A stretch of 64,000 bases of DNA. Origin: Brevipalpus yothersi. Taxonomy: Eukaryota > Arthropoda > Arachnida > Trombidiformes > Tenuipalpidae. The stretch covers positions 186,001-250,000 of the forward strand of contig QZCP01000101.1 in the NCBI GenBank assembly GCA_003956705.1. Direction: 5' to 3'. The notes beneath the pieces are model-generated. The model was given only the letters and a program-made list of their open reading frames with translations, was not told the origin of the DNA and did not search any database. How positions within the stretch are numbered: the stretch's first letter is position 1; each line of letters opens with the position of its first letter. The position numbers and the translations under genes were made by a program. This document shows positions 1-10,439 of the stretch, piece by piece.

Positions 1-405
1 TTTGATAGTCTCAAAAAAGATTTTGGTTTCTTGAGAAACTCTAGTTACAGTGAAAAGTCTTCTCTTCACTACACTAAAGACTCTCCCCCTCCACCATGGG
101 AGTCTCTGGGTGCTTGTAGTGCTGCTCCATTTGATAGATACACCAATTTGGCCTATCGTAGTCCTCCTCCTGATTACAAATCATCCATGAACTCAATAAA
201 TTACTACTCAAAAGAGCCAATATATGCTGAGATCAAGCCCAAAGATGATTTATCACAAGACTTCCTCAACCATTACGATCATCCCAAACCAACAATGACA
301 AAGTACAATGATTTAGATCGAGATACAGATACTGATAAAACTGATAACGATGATAAAGATGTTAAAGATCATGAAAAAGAACCTAAAGGCAACTCTGACC
401 CGTGA
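1..405 (+). CDS. C-terminal end of an unrecognised protein with signalling-type tail motifs (partial)
   Basis: The reading frame is open from base 1 to a TGA at 403-405, so this is the last 134 codons of a gene that begins outside the window. I do not recognise the family. The tail is hydrophilic and has no membrane segment. It holds a PPxY-type motif (PPPDY, near nt 166-180) that could bind WW domains and an EPIYAEIK stretch (near nt 214-237) resembling a phosphotyrosine SH2-binding site. It ends in an Asp/Lys-rich run rich in DTDK and DDKD. This composition suits the cytoplasmic tail of an adhesion or receptor protein, but that is inference. Whether the exon itself begins inside the window is unknown. 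Confidence 0.6.
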   Translation, partial: FDSLKKDFGFLRNSSYSEKSSLHYTKDSPPPPWESLGACSAAPFDRYTNLAYRSPPPDYKSSMNSINYYSKEPIYAEIKPKDDLSQDFLNHYDHPKPTMTKYNDLDRDTDTDKTDNDDKDVKDHEKEPKGNSDP

Positions 406-1225
406 AGACCTAATAGGTCAACATACTTGTCTTTTAAATCATTCCACAGTTTATTTTCATCCATCGAAATGAAGTGGCTTATTCATATCGTTTTTCTACT
501 ACTACCCAGTTAGCTTGTTGCTCCTCATGTTACAAAGTGAGGAATCTTATATCAGTCAACAATCAATGCTTTGATCAATTTTCATCATGCATATTATGGC
601 TCAAGATCTGCATCACTAATCAATCAAGTCAAATCTGTATCATAAGAAATTTTTTTTCTCTTCAAGTGTATCCAATCACTTGTAATCATTTGTAAAAAAA
701 TCGTCATATTTATCATATTTTCACGAGAGTATAGACTTTTATCTAACAAGCCGTATGCTTTGGCTCCTAATAGCAAAATTTTCTGATGAATAAATATTTC
801 AATCCTATTCCAAATGTTTCGAAAATGTTTCTTCTCCAACAAATATCATCAACTACATGAAATATTGTATCGTTCATGTTACCCCTTACGTGAACATAGA
901 TGATTAGTACATGTACGGGCAGAGTAGGTAGATAAGATGAGTAGTTCATAAATATCAAACATTAGTTGCAAGAAGCTTATAAGGAAGATTACAATGCGGT
1001 AATAATTCCATCACAATAGACCTAAATTTAATTAATTAATTAATTAATGAAAAGTTTCGCGCTTCATCAAGTTCGAATTTAAAGAGTGCGGCTGTCCAGG
1101 AAAACTAGTGTGTGAGTAATACAGGTAAGTTGCTGCTTTGAGTGTTTTGATGTGAGATAAAGTTTTATCACTTCAAATTGCCACCTCTTCAAAAGTAAAT
1201 TTGAATTTCGAACAATTATTTCATC
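406..1225. other. Intergenic region between the partial gene and adenosine kinase
   Basis: This 820-bp stretch has no coding frame I can support. It holds a short (TTAA)n run near 1028-1048. The last 100-150 bases are probably the adenosine kinase promoter and 5' UTR; a sequence like a splice donor (CAGGTAAG, near 1120-1127) could be a noncoding first exon. Confidence 0.6.
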
Positions 1226-2566
1226 ATGACCAGTGAATTAAAGTGAGTAGCTCTAATTTTTCGAGTAGTTTGTGGTGTTGTGTGGTGTCTGATTGTTCTA
1301 TTTTCGAATGTTCGTCATTGTTGCAGAGAAGGTATCGTTTTTGGTCTCGGAAATCCCCTTCTGGACCTATTGGCAGACGTTGACGATGAATTTTTGGCCA
1401 AATATGATCTGAAAGCGAATGATGCCATATTAGCGGGTGATAAACACAAGGATCTGGACAAAGAGCTCCAAGAGAAGTATGATGTCAAGTATATTGCCGG
1501 TGGATCGGTTCAAAATACCATGAGAATCGCTGAATGGATGTTGGGTTTCAAGGTACTAATTCGAAGAGCAAGACTTGATACTTCGATTTGATCATTGCTT
1601 TTTTATCTTTTCTCATTTCAGCCCAATATTTGCACCTACATGGGGTGTATCGGTAAAGATGCACTTGGGGACAGGATGAAAGAAGAGGCGAGCAAAGACA
1701 AGATTTTAAGTGCCTATCTGATCGATGAGAAGGAAAAAACCGGCTATTGCGCTGTGTTAATCACTGATGGTGGTAAAAAGCGATCTTTGGTTGCATTTCT
1801 TGGAGCAGCTAATAATATGAAGGTCAGCGAGAAAATTTTTACCAGCAAATAGAGAGAAAAATTATGGATTACATCATGATGGAAACGAACTAGTTTCACA
1901 TCGATGTGACATGTGGTGGAAAAAAATTTTCTCAAAGTTCAATATCTTCTTCCACAGGATGATCATCTTTTGGCCAACTGGAAATTGGTGGAACAGGCAA
2001 AATTGTTCTATGTCTCTGGTTTCCACATTATGGTGTGTCCTTCTGCTGTTATGAAATTGGCTGAACATGCAGCTCAATCTCCTGATAAAGTATTCAGTTT
2101 CAATCTAAGCGCTGCCTTTATCATGAAAGTTTACGGGTCTCTAGTGGAAAAAGTGATGCCCTTCGTTGATATACTTTTTGGTAACGAAGAAGAAGCTATC
2201 ACATACTCAGAACTGAAAGGTTGGGAAACTCGTGATCTCAAGACAATTTGCCGTCAAATCGTGGAAGATATGAAGAAAACTTCCACCAAAGAACGTATTG
2301 TCATAATAACTCAGGGACATGATCCGGTACTAGTCGGATCTACATCATCATCCGAACCAATAAAAGAGTATCCCGTCAAACAGCTTCCTAAGGAAGAGAT
2401 TGTCGATACAAACGGTGCTGGTGATGCATTTGCCGCTGGTTTTATATCACAATTTATTCAAAAGAAAAGTCTAGATGAATGTATTGCCGCTGCCTCGTAT
2501 GCCGCTCAAGCCATTATCAAACAGAGTGGTGCATACTATCCAAGTTATCCAGCGAAAATAAATTAA
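1226..2566 (+). CDS. Adk: Adenosine kinase
   Basis: Adenosine kinase phosphorylates adenosine to AMP using ATP, salvaging purine and keeping adenosine low for methylation reactions. Exons 1226-1242, 1327-1552, 1622-1822 and 1958-2566 join in phase at GT-AG sites to give 350 aa, a normal length for the family. The first exon carries only 17 coding bases (M-T-S-E-L plus two bases). The PfkB fold is clear: GLGNPLLD at the N terminus, a GGSVQNT substrate-lid motif near residues 64-70, and the C-terminal signature DTNGAGDAF at about 298-306, with Asp304 the expected catalytic base. An AATAAA hexamer (2558-2563) overlaps the last sense codons just before the TAA, so the 3' UTR may be very short or a later signal is used. 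Confidence 0.97.
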
Positions 2567-3023
2567 TTTTTTTAGCCTTTATTTTGCTAGCCAAAAGAAA
2601 AAGATTATCCCACCAATTTTTTCGATAGTCAACTCTTTTTTCCCTGGAATTGAAAATTTCGTTCACAATATCCTGAGAATTTCAAATGAAATCATATTCC
2701 TTGAAACCGGCATGATTCCATAGGTACATAGGCGATGAAGAGAAGCCCGATAGATGACAGTGTACATGAAGCTGGAAAATTTTTTTTGAAGTAAGCAGCT
2801 ATTGGCTGATACATCCGCTCGACGGTTGGTAATAGAAGAAGAAGAAGAGGCATCGTTTTGTTCAGGTGTGCATTGTGTTGTTTAATTAATTTAGTCAAGT
2901 ATTATCCTTCATTTTCTTTTAATCCAGTTTTAATTATAGTTATCTTTTTGTTCTTCTCTTCCTCCATCTCTCTCTCTCTCTCTTTTTATCTTCCTTACTT
3001 TCACCATTTTTCACAGCTTAATC
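2567..3023. other. Intergenic region and MAN1 5' leader
   Basis: No coding frame is supported in these 457 bases. A short CT-rich tract (about 2967-2985) and a pyrimidine-rich leader run up to the MAN1 start codon. Confidence 0.6.
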
Positions 3024-5173
3024 ATGTCAATATACTCTCACTTGAAAGAAGCTAATGTCAAGACTGAGTTTTCTCATCTTGATGATCAACAATTGAGAGA
3101 TAAATTGAAAAATGATCATGGATACATATGTGGACCGATAACACCTACAACTCGTTTTGTTTACGAGTCTTTGTTGGAGAAGAAAAAAAAGGAGAAAGGT
3201 AATTGATATACTATTTGTTTGATAAACTATTCTTTTTTTCGTACCACTCATGTGACTCACTCATTTTGGCATTGAATTTGTTTGTTTTGATGCCCTGCGG
3301 TGTGTCTGTGTTAATACTGATCTTGTTTGATTGTTTGACATTCATTTTGCCTTACTCTTTTCATTGTTCTCCAGGTCGACAGAAAGCCTCTGGTGGTTCG
3401 TCTCTTCACAACAGCCCGTCCAGTAGCAGCTCTACAAGTACTTCATCAGCAACCTCATCTGCGGAGAAAAATCCATCCACTGTGCCTTATTCATTACGAT
3501 TAAGGCCATCAACTCGAAAGAAAGAAGTTCCCAGAGCTGCTGGCTTGGTGCATCAAGTTAGTGATCAATCTAGCCAGCCATATGATCAAGCTAACTATCA
3601 CGGACATTACGATAGATCAGTTGATTCAGTTTCCGAGTGGACATCATACAGCCTTGTAGTAGTTTTTTGTCTATTTTTCTCGATTGTTGCACTTTTCTAC
3701 TTATATTCCCGCATTAATTTCCGACTAGATTCGGCTGATATTGTGGGACCTGAAAGTTTGTCAGATTTGAATATTAATTGGGATCAGTTGTATACACCAC
3801 TATGTGGTAGTGTTGATGTTCGTGAAGTGGAGCATTGTCTGAAGACTAAGGATCGAGTTAAACCTTCTCATCTCGTACTCAGATACATTCTTTATCACAT
3901 AGAAAAAGGCTTGATTGAACATCATTGCTCGGGCGGAGTCAACATGGAAGATGATGGCAACGTGTTCCCCACCATCGAGTTGAGGAAAGCGCTTCAGAAC
4001 AAGGGTGACGAATTGGATTACCTGATCAAGTCGGTCCTGCCGCAGGAAGAGCTATCAAGATATGGAGACTCTATGCTATATTTAGAATTTTTCGATGATG
4101 CACTGGCACTCATTGAAACAAATGAAATACTCAAAATTACTTATCACAAAGAAACGACCAAGAGCTTTTTGAAAGTTCACCCAGACTATCCCATCAAATT
4201 ACCACTCAAGTGTAGGCTTACAATTATTTTGTGGAGAGGTGGGAAATATTTGCTTCTTTGTCTTATGGCCTTACTCTCTGTTGGAACCACCTATTGGTTG
4301 TATTCCCGCAAGAAGCGTATGGAGCGAGAAGATGAACGAAATGTTGTGATCCTGGTAGAGAAATGTATCGAGCTGCTACAATCACCAGACGAACCAAAGC
4401 CAACCCTAGTGAATAATATACGAGATACTTTGCTGACGGCCAATCAAAGGAAAGATAATCGATGGAAAAAGATTTGGGCCTCTGTCGTGGATTATATCGA
4501 GACTCATGAACATCGTGTGAAAGCTACTCTTGAAGAGTTCAATGGAGAGGAATTCAAGACATGGAAATGGTGCGGAGACAATTTCAGATTTGGACTTCGA
4601 GATATGCGTTCACGCCTCGGAGTTCAGTCAAATTATAACAGCTCACTCAATAATACTGTCATGAAAACAGGTACGATTGAATGGCAAGGATCAGCTTTTG
4701 GAAGCGACCCGAAGATGAATGATGCAGTGGCGAACTCGATGACGGATGATACCAGCCTTTCCCCTGATAGCACTGGATCTCTAAATGGTTTGAAGGCAAG
4801 TTCGAATTTTGTGGCTCCCACACGTTTTCTTAAAGTTCGTAACATGTACAGTGAAGATACTAAAAACTCTAAAAATTGGCAAGTTTCGATAAAGAATGCC
4901 ATTCTCGAAAAGTGCTCCTCATCAGCACCCAATGGTAGGCATGGCATTTTACATATGTCCATTGGTGATCGTGACTCTGTCGATTCACCTGTATATATCA
5001 AATGTGATTCAATAGAATCCGCTACGATTGCTTTTAATGCCCTCCATGGTCAATGGTGTGAGCGTAAGCTAGTTTCTGTTAAGTTTTTAAGAGATGATCG
5101 GTACTACACTAGATTTCCAGAGGCTGCTGAATTGGTCTCGCCCCTCATTGCTGATGGCTTCATCAGGTCTTGA
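3024..5173 (+). CDS. LEMD3 (MAN1): LEM-domain inner nuclear membrane protein, MAN1/LEMD3 type
   Basis: MAN1 is an inner nuclear membrane protein that binds BAF and lamins and dampens Smad (TGF-beta/BMP) signalling. Exons 3024-3198 and 3375-5173 join in phase (one base before the junction) to give 657 aa. Residues 1-50 are a LEM domain with the family signature around GPITPTTRFVYE. A Ser-rich linker follows. Two membrane spans lie near residues 151-173 and 351-371 and enclose a lumenal region. After the second span come the winged-helix MSC (Man1-Src1 C-terminal) region and a UHM/RRM-like fold (about 542-645, starting TRFLKVRNMYSED). This order of domains is diagnostic of MAN1. The length is nearer the insect protein than the longer human one, the difference lying in the linker. 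Confidence 0.94.
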
Positions 5174-6230
5174 CGGTGAAGCAAATATTAGGCCCCTAAT
5201 CTCTCACTTTCTCTCTTCTTCCTTCTAATCCATGAATTGTAAGACCGATTTGTTCTCAATTTTCTCAAAACCGAGTCATTATTTGTCCCTTATTATAAAA
5301 TTCGACTAAATGTATCATCGTCATCCACATTCACCCTTTGTTTCTGAATTCATCTCATCTTTGTGACTCATGTTCGCCAATTTTTATTAAAATCTCTGAG
5401 AAAAATTTTCCTCAACAATTTATCCACCATGACCATCACGATCACTTCCACTTCCTCCAGATAATCCAGATAATCTCACTTCCTGGTGGAATCGTCAAAT
5501 TTCTAGCCACATCAAATGATCAGCGAGCATCGAAATGATGAATAATACGTTAGATTTTGCATGAAAACAATTATCCATCTGCATCTCTCTTCCCCCATAC
5601 TCTCTCTCTCTTTCTCTCTTTCTCTCTCTCTCTCATCAAGATTTGACAATGACGACAAATTTGCTTCCATGCTTCCTCATGATGAAAGTGAGTGAGTTTG
5701 ACGTTTCGATTGTCTACCATGTTGTTTCAAGGAATATGGCTTGTCAATTGGCATGATCTGTTTCACGGATGAGTCAGAAAGAGAAGTGTTTTTCGAAATA
5801 AGCGCGGCAAAACAGGTGAGCAAGTCTGGAATGTTGAATGTTTACAGCATATTATATACAGAACTGGCTTTTGGACAGCATAAGCAACCACAACAACAAC
5901 AACAACAACAGCAAAAAGATACAGACTTCATCAATTGACTGTTGTTCCCGATTGTTGCTTTTTTTCCTTGAATTATTTTTTTTCACCCTGAGTGAATGAA
6001 CTTCTTATCAAATTTGTGGTGTTGATGGTGAGACGGTTCAAATTGAAACTCGAAAATAAAGGAAATCGAAGCCAAGCGGGAAGAGAAAGACAAGCGAATT
6101 TCGGCTATGTGTTCAGTCTACAATTGATGTATCAAGTTTTTATGGTATTTGGTGATGATGAGACGTGTCATTGGATACATTGTCACAAATTAAATGGCCT
6201 CTCGGCGAAAAGAAGATAGTGGTGATAAAG
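5174..6230. other. Intergenic region with CT and CAA microsatellites
   Basis: This holds the MAN1 3' UTR and the SH3BP5 leader. A (CT)n tract lies near 5602-5635 and a (CAA)n run near 5888-5911. Short open frames here (for example 5741-5938) have no recognisable content. Confidence 0.6.
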
Positions 6231-7504
6231 ATGGCCGAAAAAAATGGCGTAGGAGGACTAAATAGCTGCCATGAAGATGATACAGTTCCCGAAGCACTTG
6301 ATCCTCGAATTGGACAGAAATTGGAAGAGCTAAATAAATGGACTGAAAACATTAATCTGTTGGAGAAAAATTTTGAAGAATGCAATTCTAAATATCGAAT
6401 TATTTTGAGTGAATCTACCGATAAACTGAAAGCTCTCCAATCCAAATTGGGTAAATCAGTGATGGAGGTGAGTTTATCGAATTTCCTTTCTGAAATGCTG
6501 CTAAAATTGGTGATAAGAGGAACGCATTGCTCATCAGACTTGTTTACTTTATCCTCAGGCAAGGCCTTACTATGATGCTAAACATAAATTGAAACATGTT
6601 CAAGCAAAGTGTCAAAAAGCTGCCATCAATTTCGAGAAAGCGTGTGAAGCTTACTTGGAAGCCAAGGAACGGATCAGTGTTGCAGAGAAAAAATTTACCA
6701 CAGCCAGTCATGAGTTCGATACTACATGGCAGGAAATGCTTAATCAAGCCAATATGAAATTGACAGAAGCTGAAGCGATGAAGAAAGAGAGTGAAAAATT
6801 GCATCAAAGCTCTATGAAAGACTTCCACTCAGCTGAAGTGATTGTCCACACTCTTCAGCGTAAACTAAAGCCTGCCATTATTAAGTCTAAGATATATTTT
6901 GATGAAAACATAAGGTATTCAAGAGGCTTACTTTTTTGAATCATCTATCAATTGTGTAACCGAACATTGTTTCTTATAACCTAACAGGTTTCAAAAAAAA
7001 TTAGGTATGGTAAAGGAAGAGATAGAGAGCATCATCGATGCAATTAGTCGATCCAAAAGCCAGTATGCATCAACACTTAAAGATTTAGAAGCCATATCTG
7101 AAGAGATACACGAGAAGCGAAATTGTTCTCCTCTCAAAGTGTCCAAGATGGGAGCAGCCAAAGTTCTCACTGAACTGAATTTACCTAACTTGGAAGACAG
7201 TTGCTTCAGTGATAGTCTGGACGATAGTCTACTTCTTGATTCATTGAAATCCAATTCAGAAGAATATAGAGATGATTGGGAAGCTTCGCCATCATTCCGT
7301 GACGATACAACTAGTGAAAATTCGAGTTGCCAAATCGATTCCCCTCATGATGAGACTGGATTGAGTATAACCACTGAAAACAGTGATTGTGATACACCAT
7401 CAGATAATAATCTTGATAAAAGACTAGACTCACTTTCTCTCAATCCATCTGAACTAGCCAAAAGTTATGTCACAACTCTTGAAAGAAATACTAGCCAACG
7501 GTAA
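6231..7504 (+). CDS. SH3BP5: SH3-domain-binding protein 5 family (Rab11 guanine nucleotide exchange factor)
   Basis: SH3BP5/REI-1/Parcas proteins are coiled-coil GEFs that activate Rab11 on recycling endosomes; the vertebrate protein (Sab) also docks JNK on mitochondria. Exons 6231-6467, 6559-6914 and 6988-7504 join in phase to give 369 aa. Residues 20-250 form the long helical coiled-coil GEF body: LDPRIGQKLEELNKW, then ARPYYDAKHKLK at the exon 2 start, TWQEMLNQA, LKPAIIKSK, and DLEAISEEIHEKR at the end. All align by eye with human SH3BP5. The C-terminal 110 residues are acidic and Ser-rich and are not conserved. I chose ATG 6231 because it opens MAEKNGVGG shortly before the conserved region. 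Confidence 0.93.
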
Positions 7505-7962
7505 CTCAGCTTACTTCGGACTAATTTCAAAAACTCATCAATTCTCACCACTGGCCATTCGTTCTACCGGAAGATGTTTTTCCATCTCTCTTTTAAGTCT
7601 TTTCTGACTCACTATTTTGAAGATATTATCGACAAAGTCTGATCGAATGCTGTAGCATTGATCCAGATGCTCATTGATTATTTTGCTCATCCCATTTCAT
7701 CAGAAGATTTTTTTCTCGTGATTCGAATATCGCAAAATATTACGCATGTTAAAACATTTGTTTTCATCACAAAGAGCTTTTCAAATAATAGATTTTGTCT
7801 TAGAAAACATGTATTTTTAAGTAAGATACGATTTATGTAAAGGAATGAATGAATTTAAAATCTTAATACACTCACAATGTGGAGTCAAAAGTGGATTATC
7901 GTAAGGAGAATCAAAAATGAGAACAAAAATTTGGATCTTGGAAATGAATCAATGGTCAATTT
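7505..7962. other. Convergent 3' region between SH3BP5 (+) and the F-box-like gene (-)
   Basis: These 458 bases lie between two converging genes and should hold both 3' UTRs. I see no coding frame here. Confidence 0.6.
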
Positions 7963-9446
7963 CTAGATTCGAATCAGGTGAACCCTAAGTATCGTCTGTC
8001 CTCTTTCTCCTCCAAACAATCGGAGTTTAAATAATTTCAAGTCAGGAAAGACTTTCGAAACTGTATCAAAAAAGTGTCTGTAGCCACCTCGACGCTTTCG
8101 GTAGCTACAATTTTTATAAAAAACAAATCCAAAAGTTCTATTATCGTCAATTGGAAAATCGAGACTAGCCTTGAATTTGAGAGCTTGAAGACGACAATCC
8201 TCCAAAAACTTGAAAGCTTGAAGTCGCGCATCTTTCAACGATGGAGTTGAATCTTCTTTATACATTACCTCCCAAGTAGCTGATTTGATGTTTTCTCCAG
8301 CAACTGCAAAACTTATCGCATTTGTTGATCGGAAACCCTCGAATTTTGGATCATGATATAGGAGAGTAGGAGGTTCCAAAGATTGATTCAAAAAACCACC
8401 AGAAACATCGAATTGAACATATTTCATATATTTCTCTATAACTCTCTCCTGACCGCGCTCGTTAACGAAATAGATGAGCAATTTCACCGGAAATTGAGGA
8501 TCCTCAAAGTTTGGCTCATTTTTTCCACGATTTGACCAGTCAGTCAAGATGATTTTATGTTCTGAGGCGTATCGATTGATGTGGAAAGCTTCAAAAAAAT
8601 TGTATCCATACATTTCATCTGGTAGACATGAAGATGGTAGAGCTGATTCCAGGAGGCAATTCAATGTTTCGTATATCTTGCGCTCAGAACGATTGGTGAT
8701 AAAGGAAGTACTCTGCTTGAGCAAAATGGTAGGATATTTTGGATCAATTGAATCATGATTCCAGTCAACTTCATGGTCTAAGTTCAAAAAACTGAAGCTT
8801 GGTATGCATTTCATACCACTTTGAAGGTAGTCTCCGAGAATTGCACTGAAATTAGGTTTCGAGAGAGGATGCACTTTGTTACCTCTCCAAAGAAAATGCC
8901 AGACAAGATGGGGCTCTGTAATACTGGGATAAGAAGATGAATTGGTCTTTGATCCTTCCACCTTGGATTCTGACCCACTGTCCTGGAGTGCTTTCAAACA
9001 ATATTTCTGATAGACTGCTGTAAGCTTTTTCAGCACTTCGCTTTTCTCTTCATTGGATAGGCTCTCAAGCACAGGTTCGATGTTCATTTTGATTAGCGAA
9101 CAGTTATCGATTACGGGGCCTAATTGGAACAATTCAATAGCCTCTTCATACCAAGTTCTGCACACTTGTTTCAGAAGGTTGACCTCCTGAATGCTCATGA
9201 AGCTGAACAAAGTTTGAATGACGGGAGACTGTTTCAAAGCGACATCCATAGCGAGCTGTATGAGGAGAGGAACATGAATAGATTTCGGAAATGTGTAGAA
9301 GGTATGAGAAATCACAAGTCTTCACTGAAGAACTTATATATATTCCAAAAACTCACATGATTCTTTGAAGATCCAGTTGATTCAAATCTTCGTTTTGTAT
9401 TCGGCTCAACAGCCTGTAAGGCATCAGATTTTCTTTTGAGATCCAT
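7963..9446 (-). CDS. Unknown protein with F-box-like segment
   Basis: Exons 9446-9357 and 9255-7963 (minus strand, phase 0 junction, 101-bp intron with a pyrimidine-rich acceptor) give 460 aa. The open frame runs back into the intron to a non-ATG codon, so the true start is the ATG at 9446, which begins MDLKRKSDALQ. The first exon has basic clusters (KRK, TKRR) like a nuclear localisation signal. Residues about 42-70 (LFSFMSIQEVNLLKQVCRTW) have the leucine, VCR and Trp spacing of an F-box. The remaining 380 residues match no family I know; they are hydrophilic, with no membrane segment. If the F-box is real the protein would be an SCF ubiquitin-ligase adaptor. That is a weak inference. Confidence 0.75.
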
Positions 9447-10439
9447 TCTAATATGATGAAGAAAATCTTGTTCTAACAATTGATCGAGTGGAGGAATAGA
9501 ACAAAAATGTGTCCAGTAGATAAAAAGAGAGATTCAATTCCTGTACAGACTGAGACCGGAATTCGGAATTTTTTCGGATTCGGATGAATACTAAGAGGTA
9601 TGGATCCTAGTGAATCGTTCAATAAGTCGAAGTTTGTCCTTAGTCATCCAGAACTCTGAGTCAATGTTTCCACCTAGAACCATCAGTATCAAAAGGTTTC
9701 AATTTTGTTCCGACAGTAATCCCAAAATCAGAGAATTTAGTGTATCAGCATATTTAACATTATTATGATTCATAGGTAGAGTGTCGATCATCTAATTGAA
9801 AAAAAGTTCGAACTGTAGATTGTCAACAAAAATTAATACTAAGTAAATGCTCTTCAGTCTGATGGAACAATAAATCAAATATCCTGCATGTGAAATAAAC
9901 TTTTTGAATTTAGAATAAATTTGATCAACTGATACACTTGAACAGTCTCGTGCAAACAATGTTTTGAATTTCAAAATATGAAAACATTGTTTTTCGAAAC
10001 TCTGGAATCTTGTTGATAATTTGGCGCGCAAGTTTTGAAAGTTTTGAAAATCATCATGAAATATTCATTCAATGGTGACAATATATTTCGAATGTTTTCC
10101 ACAAAAAAACAATAAAGAAGTTTAGTTATCAAGATTGTCTCATCAAGATGGGAGAATTGTTTTTTATTATCAATTTTCAATTTCATGTTCAAAAACATTC
10201 AAAGTTTTAAGCCAAAATGAAGAGCTGCAACTTCCGTTCAACAATATTCGAATCGAAATAACGTTATAACGTTATCAGCCAAGATGAGAGGCACTCAATC
10301 ATGGCCTTTGTGTTTCATGGCATCTTTTTTTGATTAGGATAACAAGTCAAAAGATATCGTTTATGCTAAGTAGGGTATGTGTCTCTTTGTTTACTTATAT
10401 ATATCTCGAAAAATCGGAAAACAAGAGAGAGAGGATCAT
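9447..10439. other. Intergenic region, nothing recognised
   Basis: This roughly 1-kb AT-rich stretch lies upstream of the F-box-like gene and downstream of AMP deaminase, both on the minus strand. Minus-strand frames near 9792-10198 have low-complexity content and no splice support. Confidence 0.55.

Noticed and set aside
474..958. Short open frames on both strands after the first gene
   Set aside because: They start at non-ATG codons, overlap each other and have no domain or splice support.
3203..3374. Extension of the large MAN1 frame upstream into the intron
   Set aside because: This hydrophobic stretch is intron 1; the LEM-coding exon 3024-3198 joins in phase at 3375, and reading through would hit a stop at 3204-3206.
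5741..5938. Open frame with a poly-Gln run
   Set aside because: The Gln run is a (CAA)n microsatellite and the frame has no homology or junctions; it probably lies in an intergenic or leader region.
9792..10198. Minus-strand open frames between the F-box-like gene and AMP deaminase
   Set aside because: Lys/Phe/Asn-rich composition from AT-rich DNA; no start context, splice sites or recognisable motif.
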